In this document: in pieces, positions 1 through 7,954 of the stretch
Numbering within the stretch: the stretch's first letter is position 1
Layout: every line of letters begins with the position of its first letter
Assembly: GCA_964631295.1 (NCBI GenBank)
Contig: CAZVXI010000129.1
Location: forward strand, 1-9,198
Reading direction: 5' to 3'
Length of the DNA stretch: 9,198 nucleotides
DNA from: CAZVXI01 sp964631295
GTDB lineage: Bacteria > Planctomycetota > Phycisphaerae > Phycisphaerales > SM1A02
Program-made: the position numbers and the translations under genes
The notes under the pieces: model-generated
Told to the model about the DNA's origin: nothing
Seen by the model: the letters and a program-made list of their open reading frames with translations, nothing else
Databases searched by the model: none

Positions 1-24
1 GGATCGGCTGCCTACCATCCGCCC

Positions 25-1245
25 ATGTCTGATCATCATTCAAGACGTCGCGTGGCGGTCATCTCCGCTCTGCGGACACCCGTCGGCCGATATGGCGGGG
101 CGCTCGCGCCCGTCCGTCCGGACGATATGGCGGCCCACATCATCCGCGCTGTGGTCGAGCGGTCCGGCATTGACCCGGCACTCATCGAGGATGTCTACTT
201 CGGTGCTGCGAACCAGGCCGGTGAAGACAATCGCAATGTCGCGCGCATGGCCGCACTGCTGGCTGGACTGCCCGCGACAGTGCCTGGCTCAACAGTCAAT
301 CGCCTGTGCGCATCGGGCCTCGATGCGATCAACGTTGCGGCCCGCATGATCGAAGCGAACCACGGCGATGTGTTCATCGCAGGCGGCGTTGAATCCATGA
401 GCCGGGCTCCGCTCGTTCTCAGCAAAGCTCAAACGCCATTCGATCGCAGCCAGGAGATGTTCGACACCTCGATCGGCTGGCGGTTCACGAATCCAAAGCT
501 CGCTGAGATGCATCATCCGTATGCGATGGGTGAAACGGCAGAGAACGTCGCGCGGAAATATGACATCAGCCGTGAGGACCAGGATCGATTCGCGCTCTGG
601 AGCCAGCAGAAGTGGGCTGCAGCGTACGAGCTTGGCCTGTTTGATGATGAAGTCGTGCCCGTGACGATCCCGCGACGCAAGGGCGATCCGCTTGTTGTTC
701 ACACCGACGAGCACCCGCGCCCGGATACAACGCTGGAGAAACTCGCCAAGCTCCGCCCGGTGTTCGCGAAGGACGACAAGGGTACGGTGACTGCGGGCAA
801 CAGTTCAGGGGTGAACGACGGCGCGGCGGCTGTGCTGCTTGTTGAAGAATCACGGGCAAAGCAACTCGGCCTCACGCCAATCGCGTATGTCGGGCCAAGC
901 GCTGCAGCCGGTGTCGATCCTGCCTGCATGGGGCTCGGCCCCGTCCCGGCGATCCGCAAAGCCCTGCAGCGCGCATCGCTCACGCTCGATGATATCGCGA
1001 TCCTCGAACTCAATGAGGCGTTCGCGGCCCAGTCGCTCGCATGTGTGCGCGATTTGGGAATCGACGAGGCAAAGGTGAATCCCAAGGGTGGAGCAATCGC
1101 GATTGGCCATCCGCTCGGATGCAGCGGCGCCCGCCTTGTCGCGACACTGCTGCACGAGATGACGCGCACCGATGCAAAGCGAGGCATCGCGGCCCTGTGC
1201 GTCGGCGTCGGACAGGGTGTGGCGACCGTGTTCGAGCGGGAGTGA
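25..1245 (+). CDS. paaJ: Beta-ketoadipyl-CoA / 3-oxo-5,6-didehydrosuberyl-CoA thiolase
   Basis: A 406-residue type II thiolase for the CoA-dependent cleavage steps of phenylacetate breakdown, releasing acetyl-CoA and finally succinyl-CoA. Seen in the sequence: the acyl-enzyme cysteine C95 in VNRLCASG, the NEAF motif at 330-333, H362 in GGAIAIGHPLG, and the second active-site cysteine C392 in LCVGVGQG. The GVGQG form of that last motif and the FGAANQAGEDNRNVARMAALL block (positions 59-79) are typical of PcaF/PaaJ rather than of acetoacetyl-CoA thiolases. Length is normal (about 400). The frame is open to the left edge, so a start upstream of base 25 cannot be excluded, but the ATG at 25 gives an N-terminus only about eight residues longer than usual. 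It stands alone on the plus strand, separated from the main paa operon by two minus-strand genes. PaaJ and PcaF cannot be told apart by motifs; the paa neighbours favour PaaJ. Confidence 0.93.
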   Translation: MSDHHSRRRVAVISALRTPVGRYGGALAPVRPDDMAAHIIRAVVERSGIDPALIEDVYFGAANQAGEDNRNVARMAALLAGLPATVPGSTVNRLCASGLDAINVAARMIEANHGDVFIAGGVESMSRAPLVLSKAQTPFDRSQEMFDTSIGWRFTNPKLAEMHHPYAMGETAENVARKYDISREDQDRFALWSQQKWAAAYELGLFDDEVVPVTIPRRKGDPLVVHTDEHPRPDTTLEKLAKLRPVFAKDDKGTVTAGNSSGVNDGAAAVLLVEESRAKQLGLTPIAYVGPSAAAGVDPACMGLGPVPAIRKALQRASLTLDDIAILELNEAFAAQSLACVRDLGIDEAKVNPKGGAIAIGHPLGCSGARLVATLLHEMTRTDAKRGIAALCVGVGQGVATVFERE

Positions 1246-1311
1246 GCATGCTCGTATGTCGGAGCGTCCCACCGATTCAATCACGAACCGCACATCGCAG
1301 CGGTGGATCAG

Positions 1312-2298
1312 TCATCCAAGTTCAGGCCTTGGATTCGGGTGCATCCATCGTTGCCAGAATGTGGCGAGTGCCGCATCGTTCTCGCCCATGCACTGAATCA
1401 ACAGGTAGCCGTCCGGGCCGATCAGTTCGATCATGACGGACTTGCTGAATCCATGCCGCATGGGATGGATGTACACGGTGCTGTTATCAACCCGCCAGCG
1501 TCGTCCCTGTCTATCCACGAGCACACCCATCCCCAACGCCGGTTTGCTGCCCTCCGCAAAATGGACACCGAGCGATTTGAGCACTTGGGTGCCGAATAGG
1601 ACAACGATAGTTCCTCCGGCGACGGCAAGGACAATGTCGCCGTCTCGGGCTGCCTGCAGGGTCATCCAGGACACAAATCCGAGAAAAAGCAGTTGAACAA
1701 CAAACGAGTTTGAACGACGTGGTATCGCGTTGAGCAGGCGTTCGGGTTCAACAAACTCTTCAACAATCGGCAAGATCTCCAAAATGGGTTGCAGTTTCGC
1801 GTCCAGGATCATGACGTCCGGCGAGACGCCTTTCGCCAGTACAAACTGACGGAAACGTGTCAATGACGTGCTACGAGGTCGCCCGGTCAGAACAGAGAGC
1901 TGGCACAGCCCACCCAATGTGACGAGCGCTGCGCGCACGACATCGTTCAGGCTGTCCGCAGGTTGTTCGCGCTGCGCAAGTTTGCGCTTCTCGCGTACCC
2001 ACAACAGTGTACGATGCACGCACGGGCCTCCGACGATCACGACGAAGAACACCATCTGAAACATGAGTACATAAATCGGCACGCTGCTCGGCGGGAAGTA
2101 GACAAGCAGCACGAATACAAAAATAATCATTGTAACTGCGAACAGCAGCAACAGGCGAAGCGAGCGAGCGTTGTCGGTTTGGAAGCAAAGAGAGGAAGCG
2201 CCCGCAGGAGATTGGACGATAACGATCGGAGGCTGATGTGGTCTGCTTGTATCTTCAGTCATGGGCGCTATCTGTTCGTTGTGAGTTTGTCGGATCAT
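1312..2298 (-). CDS. Uncharacterised four-helix membrane protein
   Basis: A 328-residue protein that I do not recognise. Hydrophobic stretches at about 49-68, 73-91, 199-216 and 221-240 suggest two transmembrane hairpins. Between them is a soluble segment of about 105 residues, and after them a C-terminal domain of about 85 residues rich in beta-prone sequence and ending in a Trp/Arg-rich tail. No catalytic motif is evident. The ATG at 2298 lies 44 bases inside the end of the upstream alpha/beta hydrolase gene. A second in-frame ATG (2260-2262, residue 13) overlaps that gene's stop by only eight bases and may be the true start; neither has a clear Shine-Dalgarno sequence. The overlap implies co-transcription and translational coupling with the hydrolase. 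Its 3' end converges on paaJ. The overall shape, paired helices with a basic-flanked cytosolic C-terminus, resembles small sensory or YcxB-like membrane proteins, but this is only a guess. Confidence 0.78.
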   Translation of the reverse strand: MIRQTHNEQIAPMTEDTSRPHQPPIVIVQSPAGASSLCFQTDNARSLRLLLLFAVTMIIFVFVLLVYFPPSSVPIYVLMFQMVFFVVIVGGPCVHRTLLWVREKRKLAQREQPADSLNDVVRAALVTLGGLCQLSVLTGRPRSTSLTRFRQFVLAKGVSPDVMILDAKLQPILEILPIVEEFVEPERLLNAIPRRSNSFVVQLLFLGFVSWMTLQAARDGDIVLAVAGGTIVVLFGTQVLKSLGVHFAEGSKPALGMGVLVDRQGRRWRVDNSTVYIHPMRHGFSKSVMIELIGPDGYLLIQCMGENDAALATFWQRWMHPNPRPELG

Positions 2299-3196
2299 GA
2301 AGTTGCATCACAAACCGGCGAAGTGCAGTTTCAAACTCTGATGCGGCTCGTGTGTGCGCATCAAGGTGGCCTGCTCCGGCAAGTTCCACAAACTCCGCAT
2401 TCGGCAGGCGTTCGGCGATTGCGCGGGCTTCGTCGATCGGAGCGGTCACATCATCGGTGCCATGCAGCACGAGGGTCGGGCGGGATACATGCTCTGCAAC
2501 CGACAGAACTCGTTTTGCTGTTCGCCCCGTCAGCCGCAGCCAGAGCATGGCGAGGTCAGTCATCGGCCGAGTGGGATAGCCTCGGACGCGCAAGCGGTTG
2601 CGCATTGATCGATGGAAGTCGTCGAACACGCCCTTTGCAATGACGCCGCGAACGGTCTCGCGCACAGAATCGTCGGCCTGCGCCATCGCGCGCATGGCGA
2701 TCTGCGCGCCCATCGAGTGGCCGGCGAGGAGTACTGGTCCGCTGCCGATCTGCTCGAGCAATGCCAGAAGGTCATCATCGTCGCGCGCGCCGAGCGTCGT
2801 GCAACGGCTGGCCTCTTCTCCGTGTCCGCGCATGTCGTAGAGGATGACACGGCCAATGCCGTCGATTGATCGGTAAACTTCAAGCCGGGCGAGCATGTCA
2901 ATCTTCGACTGCCCCCAACCGTGCACCATCACGAGTGTCAAGAGCTGCGACGAGTCAGGTCGATGGAGGTCGATCTCCCAGACTGGCAGTGATGTGCCAT
3001 CCGGACGATCAAGCATCCATGATTCAAAGCGCAGATCGAGATCGGATGGGTCGGTTGGCATGTTCCTCGCGAGTGCGTAGCCGTCGGTGTGCCGCGGAGG
3101 TTGCGTGACGCCGCGCACCAGCAGCGTCGTCATCAGCGCGATGAGCAGCGCCCCGGCAGTCAGCAACAGCACGATCAGTCCGAACATAGCCAGCAT
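2255..3196 (-). CDS. Membrane-anchored alpha/beta hydrolase
   Basis: A 313-residue serine hydrolase of the alpha/beta-fold superfamily. Residues 1-28 are almost entirely hydrophobic and make a signal anchor, so the catalytic domain probably sits at or outside the inner membrane. Fold landmarks are clear: the oxyanion-loop motif HGWGQS at 92-97, YDMRGHG at 120-126 after strand 4, the nucleophile elbow GHSMG with S161, the acid in HGTDD (most likely D249), and the catalytic histidine H277 in AGAGHLD. Substrate is unknown; esterase, thioesterase or lipase activity is possible. It is the first gene of a two-gene minus-strand unit, with the membrane protein overlapping its 3' end. It starts 56 bases from the oppositely oriented thioesterase gene, so the two share a promoter region. 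No paa pathway step is known to need it, so its position may reflect insertion or shared regulation only. Confidence 0.88.
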   Translation of the reverse strand: MLAMFGLIVLLLTAGALLIALMTTLLVRGVTQPPRHTDGYALARNMPTDPSDLDLRFESWMLDRPDGTSLPVWEIDLHRPDSSQLLTLVMVHGWGQSKIDMLARLEVYRSIDGIGRVILYDMRGHGEEASRCTTLGARDDDDLLALLEQIGSGPVLLAGHSMGAQIAMRAMAQADDSVRETVRGVIAKGVFDDFHRSMRNRLRVRGYPTRPMTDLAMLWLRLTGRTAKRVLSVAEHVSRPTLVLHGTDDVTAPIDEARAIAERLPNAEFVELAGAGHLDAHTRAASEFETALRRFVMQLHDPTNSQRTDSAHD

Positions 3197-3197
3197 C

Positions 3198-3242
3198 GTA
3201 ACGCGATCGTCAGGCCATGCGGTTGATGACTATCGCCGTTAC
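3198..3242. promoter_or_regulatory. Divergent intergenic region with an inverted repeat (possible operator)
   Basis: The 56 bases between the hydrolase start (3196) and the preferred thioesterase start (3253) hold two arms, GTAACGCGAT at 3198-3207 and ATCGCCGTTAC at 3232-3242. They are reverse complements except for one extra C in the right arm. The region must contain promoters for both divergent units, and a dyad here is where a repressor such as a PaaR/PaaX-type regulator could bind. No convincing -35/-10 pair with proper spacing was found. The 24-base spacer between arms is long for a single dimer site, so the assignment is tentative. Confidence 0.3.
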
Positions 3243-3252
3243 ACTTGCAGCC

Positions 3253-3659
3253 ATGCGTCCTTCACTGAAAGTCGGCAACCGTGCGGAAGTCACCATCACC
3301 GTGACTGAGGATATGTGCCCGGCATTCGATGGCACCGTGGTGCATCGCGTGTATTCAACCTGGTCGATGGCTCACCACATGGAACTTGCCGCTCGCAAGG
3401 TGCTCGCGCCGCATCTTGAAGAGCATGAGGAAGGCATTGGCGGGCACTTGTCGATCGACCACGTCTCGCCGACGCCCGTGGGGCACAGCGTCCGTGTTGA
3501 GGCGGTTGCGACAGAACTCAGGGATACCACCCTCGTGTGCGATGTGACCGCGTACCATGTGTTTCCAGATGGACGAGAGATTGTGGCTGGGACAGGAAAG
3601 CAGGTCCAGCGCATTTTGCCGAAAGCAACACTCGCACGACTGATCGACCGAGCATCGCA

Positions 3660-3663
<4 letters not shown>
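3253..3663 (+). CDS. FlK-like hotdog-fold acyl-CoA thioesterase
   Basis: A 136-residue single-domain hotdog thioesterase that resembles fluoroacetyl-CoA thioesterase FlK. Aligned by eye with FlK, the catalytic threonine, glutamate and histidine are all present with the same spacing: T36 (in VYSTWS), E44 (in HHMELAA) and H70 (in SIDHVSPTPVG), against T42, E50 and H76 in FlK. The start at 3253 places the N-terminus (MRPSLKVGNR) level with FlK's; an in-frame ATG at 3217 would add 12 unmatched residues and is less likely. It is the first gene of the plus-strand paa operon and its TGA overlaps the paaF ATG by four bases (ATGA). By position it probably does what PaaI does elsewhere: hydrolyse stalled ring-oxygenated or dead-end CoA esters so that CoA is recovered. 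Actual fluoroacetyl-CoA activity is not implied. Confidence 0.85.
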
Positions 3664-4472
<809 letters not shown>

Positions 4473-4493
4473 ATAACTTCACTGGATTGAGCC

Positions 4494-5312
4494 ATGACTA
4501 CCGCAACAGCGCCCGAAACAACCTACGAAACGATCGCGACTGACACGGCAGAACATATCTGCACGATCACGCTCAATCGCCCGGATACCTACAACGCGTT
4601 CAACGATGTGCTCAGTAAAGAACTTGCTGATGCGCTCAAGCAGGCGGACCGCGATACAGATGTCCGTGTGATCATCATCACCGGCTCGGGCAAGGCGTTC
4701 AGCTCCGGACAGGATCTGGGCGACTTGAAGAGCAAGTATGTGCCCGGCCATGTGCCGGAACTCGGCGATGATCTCAAGAAACGATATGATCCAATCATCA
4801 CGCGCATCATGACATCGCCAAAGCCCGTGATCGCAGCGGTCAATGGCGTTGCCGCAGGTGCCGGCTGTTCGCTCGCGCTCGCGTGCGATATGCGTCTTGC
4901 ATCCGAACATGCAGCGTTCATCGAGGTGTTCATCAACGTCGGGCTGATTCCCGATTCAGCCAGCACGTGGACGCTGCCACGACTCATCGGCCTCGGCCGC
5001 GCGATGGAGATGTGCATGACAGGCCGCAAAGTCAGCGCGGAAGAGGCCGGGCGCATCGGCCTTGTGAATAAGGTCGTCGCAGCCGATGCGCTGATGGATG
5101 AAGCCCGTTCGCTTGCATCCCACCTTGCCAATCTGCCCGGGAAGGGTCTCGCGCTCACGAAGAAACTGCTCAACCAGTCATTCGAGAACGATCTCAAGTC
5201 GCAACTCGCCGCTGAAGCATTCGCGCAAGACACGGCCGGGAAGACCGAGGATCACTTCGAGGGCGTCACCGCATTTATCGAAAAGCGCAAGCCGCAGTTC
5301 AAGGGCAAGTGA
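4494..5312 (+). CDS. paaG: 1,2-epoxyphenylacetyl-CoA isomerase (crotonase family)
   Basis: A 272-residue crotonase-family protein that matches PaaG, which converts ring-1,2-epoxyphenylacetyl-CoA to oxepin-CoA and also shifts a double bond in a later C6 intermediate. Seen: SSGQDLGDL (70-78) at the oxyanion loop, VNGVAAGAGCSLALACD (116-132), and the catalytic aspartate D154 in GLIPDSASTWTLPR. The first hydratase glutamate is absent (a serine follows GAGC), as expected for an isomerase and unlike its neighbour paaF. The segment after D154 reads SAST where many homologues have a glycine pair, a small departure near the active site. The C-terminus ends KRKPQFKGK, close to the E. coli PaaG ending. 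It lies 21 bases after paaF and one base before the Cys-rich gene (TGA-T-ATG). A partial Shine-Dalgarno (GGATTGAG) precedes the ATG. Confidence 0.92.
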   Translation: MTTATAPETTYETIATDTAEHICTITLNRPDTYNAFNDVLSKELADALKQADRDTDVRVIIITGSGKAFSSGQDLGDLKSKYVPGHVPELGDDLKKRYDPIITRIMTSPKPVIAAVNGVAAGAGCSLALACDMRLASEHAAFIEVFINVGLIPDSASTWTLPRLIGLGRAMEMCMTGRKVSAEEAGRIGLVNKVVAADALMDEARSLASHLANLPGKGLALTKKLLNQSFENDLKSQLAAEAFAQDTAGKTEDHFEGVTAFIEKRKPQFKGK

Positions 5313-5313
5313 T

Positions 5314-5865
5314 ATGGACCGAAGCGATGAAGACACCAGGGTCGTGTTCATGGGCTTTGAAAAACGCCCGACGGATCCGGTGTTCCACTCCGCGTATTCC
5401 GAAGAAGTCTTCAAACACTGCACGATTTGTGAGAAGCAATTCGCGCAGGGTGCGATCCATCGACATCACGTAGTCATGAAGACGTTCGTGCATGATGAGA
5501 CGATCCTCGAACTTGCGATTTGCGAACAGTGCCGCGAGGCCATGGCGTCGGAAGTGTCAACAGAATCGCGACAGCAGATGGATGCGTTCGCACGGCCGCG
5601 CATGCGATATCGAGGCACGATCGACCTGTGCGCCCTGTGCGATCGCCCACGGACTGACTGCCGATCGTGGACGGTGTACGCTCACTGCATTGGAGCAGAC
5701 ATGTTCGTGGATGGGTTCCCCTTCATGTTCTGCGATCGCTGCGAAAACACCATCCAGGAACTGCTTTCAGAAGACACGCGCGGCTGGCAGGATGACTTCA
5801 TCGATCAACATTTCTCGGGCCCGGACATTGCGCTCGATCCAACCTGCAAACCCGTATTGATCTGA
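5314..5865 (+). CDS. Uncharacterised Cys-rich (putative zinc-binding) protein in the paa operon
   Basis: A 183-residue soluble protein that I cannot assign to a named family. Four CxxC pairs stand out: C36-C39, C70-C73, C106-C109 and C140-C143. The first-to-second and third-to-fourth pairs are both exactly 34 residues apart, so the protein looks like two copies of a CxxC-(30)-CxxC module offset by 70 residues, each able to bind one zinc as a zinc ribbon or treble-clef-like unit. Extra C116, C125, C178 and a HRHH cluster at 49-52 could modify binding. No transmembrane segment or signal peptide is present. The start is well supported: it begins one base after the paaG TGA, preceded by AAGGG at 5301-5305. 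The gene ends eight bases before paaH, so it is surely co-transcribed with the pathway genes. Roles in assembly, redox sensing or protein-protein contacts are all possible; a catalytic step is not indicated. Confidence 0.85.
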   Translation: MDRSDEDTRVVFMGFEKRPTDPVFHSAYSEEVFKHCTICEKQFAQGAIHRHHVVMKTFVHDETILELAICEQCREAMASEVSTESRQQMDAFARPRMRYRGTIDLCALCDRPRTDCRSWTVYAHCIGADMFVDGFPFMFCDRCENTIQELLSEDTRGWQDDFIDQHFSGPDIALDPTCKPVLI

Positions 5866-5873
5866 GTTCAATC

Positions 5874-7118
5874 ATGACGAACACCACGAACCACAGCGTT
5901 GCAATCCTCGGAGCCGGCACGATGGGCGCGGGCATCGCACAGGTGGCTGCGCAGCACGGCTGGATTGTCCAGTTGATGGACGTTGATGAAGCCACTGTCC
6001 ATCAGGCCGTCGAGGGAATCCGTGCGCGCTTTGATCGGCTTGTGGAGAAGGGCAGGATGTCTGCTGATGATGCACACGCTGCCACCAAGCGTCTGCACAT
6101 CGCGACCGCGCACTCGAGTCTGTCGTCGTGCGAACTGCTCATCGAAGCGATCGTTGAAGATCTGACTGTGAAGACTCAGGTCCTCAACAACGCGCTGGCC
6201 GATCTTGCAGACGATGCAATCATCGCCACAAATACATCATCGCTCTCGATCACGAAGCTCAGTGAATCGCTGGATGAAGCTGCCCGCCAGCGCGTGGTCG
6301 GCATGCATTTCTTCAATCCGGCCCCGCTGATGAAACTTGTCGAAGTCATCGCGGGCAAGCATACGGATCCTCGCGTCGTCGACACGATCGCGCACATCGC
6401 TGAGTCATGGGGCAAGGTCGTCGCGCGCGCCAACGATGTCCCCGGCTTCATCGTGAATCACGTCGCCCGCCCATACTATCTCGAAGCGTTCCGCATCGTC
6501 GAAGACGGCCTTGCGCCGCCTGATATGATCGATGCGACCATGAAGTCGCTCGGCAGCTTCCGCATGGGGCCGTTTGAACTTACCGATCTCATCGGTCAGG
6601 ATATAAATACCGCCACGACGCGCAGCGTGTGGGAGCAACTCGGCAATCCGCCATTGCTTGCGCCCAGTAACTTGCAGGAATCCCTCGTTGCGCAGGGTCG
6701 CCTCGGCCGAAAGACACAGCGCGGCGTATACGATTACTCAACCGATGAGCCAACACTCGCTGTCGAAGTCACAACGAACACCGCGGCTGTCGATGAACCT
6801 GTTCACAAAGCAGCACATAACTTCACGATGGCCGCGGGCGCATCACCTGACAACAATCTCCAGCCAATGATCCTCGCTCGCATTGTCGCAGCATTGATTG
6901 TCCAGGCCCACCTCGCAGAGCAGCGCGGCGTTGCCCATCGCGACGATATCGACACTGCGCTCAAGTTCGGCGTGAACTATCCGAAGGGCCCCTTCGAGTG
7001 GACCGAGCAGATCGGCACTGAAACAGTCATCGACCTGCTCGATGTGCTCAATGCAACCGTCGATGACAACCGCTTCGCCGCGCCCGGTTCGCTCATGCGA
7101 TCAGCCGCGACGACATAG
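5874..7118 (+). CDS. paaH: 3-hydroxyadipyl-CoA dehydrogenase
   Basis: A 414-residue NAD-dependent 3-hydroxyacyl-CoA dehydrogenase that oxidises 3-hydroxyadipyl-CoA to the 3-oxo ester cleaved by PaaJ. The Rossmann nucleotide motif GAGTMGAG is at 13-20. The substrate-side residues are H145 in GMHFFNPAPLMKLVEVI (the HxxNP core), E157 in the same block, and N195 in VPGFIVNHV. The first C-terminal helical domain follows from about 190 to 290 (including MGPFELTDLIG). A second copy of that domain lies at about 318-405 (LARIVAALIVQAHLAEQ, then YPKGPFEWTEQIG), the duplicated arrangement of PaaH rather than the single-domain short-chain enzymes. E. coli PaaH is about 475 residues; this one is shorter mainly in the linker between the two domains. 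It is the last gene of the plus-strand operon. Its TAG is five bases from the convergent paaC stop codon. Confidence 0.93.
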   Translation: MTNTTNHSVAILGAGTMGAGIAQVAAQHGWIVQLMDVDEATVHQAVEGIRARFDRLVEKGRMSADDAHAATKRLHIATAHSSLSSCELLIEAIVEDLTVKTQVLNNALADLADDAIIATNTSSLSITKLSESLDEAARQRVVGMHFFNPAPLMKLVEVIAGKHTDPRVVDTIAHIAESWGKVVARANDVPGFIVNHVARPYYLEAFRIVEDGLAPPDMIDATMKSLGSFRMGPFELTDLIGQDINTATTRSVWEQLGNPPLLAPSNLQESLVAQGRLGRKTQRGVYDYSTDEPTLAVEVTTNTAAVDEPVHKAAHNFTMAAGASPDNNLQPMILARIVAALIVQAHLAEQRGVAHRDDIDTALKFGVNYPKGPFEWTEQIGTETVIDLLDVLNATVDDNRFAAPGSLMRSAATT

Positions 7119-7123
7119 CTCGG

Positions 7124-7879
7124 CTACCAGCTCGCGCCCGGTTCGATGCGATACACCTCGCACATTTCATTCAACAGCGCTGCCAGGTGCGGCGTATGCT
7201 TGCCGCGTCTGCCGCCGAAGCGCATCCTGTCCGGCGAATTCAGCGACAACGCAAGCTGCGAACGCTTTGCAAGATCCTGCAGGCGCTCTCGCCACTGCTC
7301 GAACATAGCCGCATCATCACCCGGATAAAACCCGCTGGCGACAAGTTCATCCTGCCCCTCGACCGGCTCAAAGAGCATGACTGCTTCATCCTGCAGTTGA
7401 TCGACCGCGTTCTGCAGCCGCTCGCGCGCTTCATCCGTGCCGTTGCCCAGCCGTTCGATCCACCCCTCGACATGCTCGATCGCCACGAACTGTTCTGCAG
7501 ACAGCCGCCTGGCAAGCGCTGCGAGCATCGCATCGTTCGATTGAGCAAGCCGATCGAACCGCAGTTTGTTGAACGTGTTGCAGAACATCAGCCGCACGAG
7601 CGCAAAGCCCCAGTTGAACTCATCGGGCAGTTCCGTGATCGCAGCGCAGCGATACTGCTCCGGCGTGCGCCCGAGTGCGAGGTCATCCGCCCTGCCGCCA
7701 GCAGTCGATGCGATGTGCTCGTAGATCGCCTGCGCATGGGCAATGTCATCCTGCGCAAAGCTGGAAAAGGCAATGTCCTCCTCCAGTATCGGCGCAAGGC
7801 CCGTCCAGTCGGAATCGTGATGGCCGAGCACAAGCTTGTCGTCAGCAGCAGCGAGCAGGAGTTGGCAGTTGTCAGTCAT
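7124..7879 (-). CDS. paaC: Phenylacetyl-CoA epoxidase structural subunit PaaC
   Basis: A 251-residue ferritin-like protein matching PaaC, the non-catalytic partner of PaaA in the soluble di-iron ring-1,2-phenylacetyl-CoA epoxidase. Family blocks seen: DDKLVLGH...DWTGLAPILEEDIA (residues 13-36), ERLGNGTD (142-149, the same as in E. coli PaaC), and FGGRRGKHTPHLAALLNEM near the C-terminus (221-239). Length is normal. The start is fixed: an in-frame TGA lies three codons upstream of the ATG at 7877-7879. No Shine-Dalgarno precedes it. Oddly, the first seven codons (MTDNCQL) are made of three in-register units of the heptamer array that continues upstream. It is separated from paaB by a four-helix-bundle gene and two arrays instead of being adjacent as in most paaABC operons. 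It converges on paaH. Confidence 0.93.
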   Translation of the reverse strand: MTDNCQLLLAAADDKLVLGHHDSDWTGLAPILEEDIAFSSFAQDDIAHAQAIYEHIASTAGGRADDLALGRTPEQYRCAAITELPDEFNWGFALVRLMFCNTFNKLRFDRLAQSNDAMLAALARRLSAEQFVAIEHVEGWIERLGNGTDEARERLQNAVDQLQDEAVMLFEPVEGQDELVASGFYPGDDAAMFEQWRERLQDLAKRSQLALSLNSPDRMRFGGRRGKHTPHLAALLNEMCEVYRIEPGASW

Positions 7880-7950
7880 CGGTTGTCAGTTCTCGGTGGT
7901 CGGTTGTTGGTTGTTGGTTCTCAGTTGTCAGTTGTCAGTCGCTGGTTGTG
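7860..7950. repeat. Heptamer tandem array A (13 units), overlapping the paaC start
   Basis: Ninety-one bases that divide exactly into 13 degenerate 7-base units without a gap. On the + strand the consensus is [A/G]GTTGTC, with exact AGTTGTC at 7867, 7923 and 7930, GGTTGTC at 7881, and variants such as AGTTCTC, GGTTGTT, AGTTGGC and GGTGGTC. Units 1-3 (7860-7880) run into paaC and encode its N-terminus; the last unit ends four bases before the stop codon of the four-helix-bundle gene. The period-7 layout is like the short tandemly repeated repetitive (STRR) heptamers known from filamentous cyanobacteria, but the unit sequence and host differ. It is not a CRISPR: the units are contiguous with no spacers. 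Confidence 0.9.
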
Positions 7951-7954
7951 ATGC

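Noticed and set aside
3..32. End of an upstream gene overlapping the paaJ start by eight bases (ATGTCTGA)
   Set aside because: A frame ending at TGA 30-32 is open to the left edge, but nine codons are too few to identify or support a gene.
1269..1306. Terminator between paaJ and the convergent membrane-protein gene
   Set aside because: Only a six-base stem (CCACCG/CGGTGG) with a 26-base loop and no T-run; too weak to call.
1963..2643. Plus-strand reading frame of about 226 codons across the hydrolase and membrane-protein junction
   Set aside because: Low-complexity, His/Arg-rich translation without motifs, opposite two convincing minus-strand genes.
7187..7951. Long plus-strand reading frame opposite paaC
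   Set aside because: It is the shadow of paaC on the other strand; its product shows no family motifs, while the minus-strand frame is a clear PaaC.
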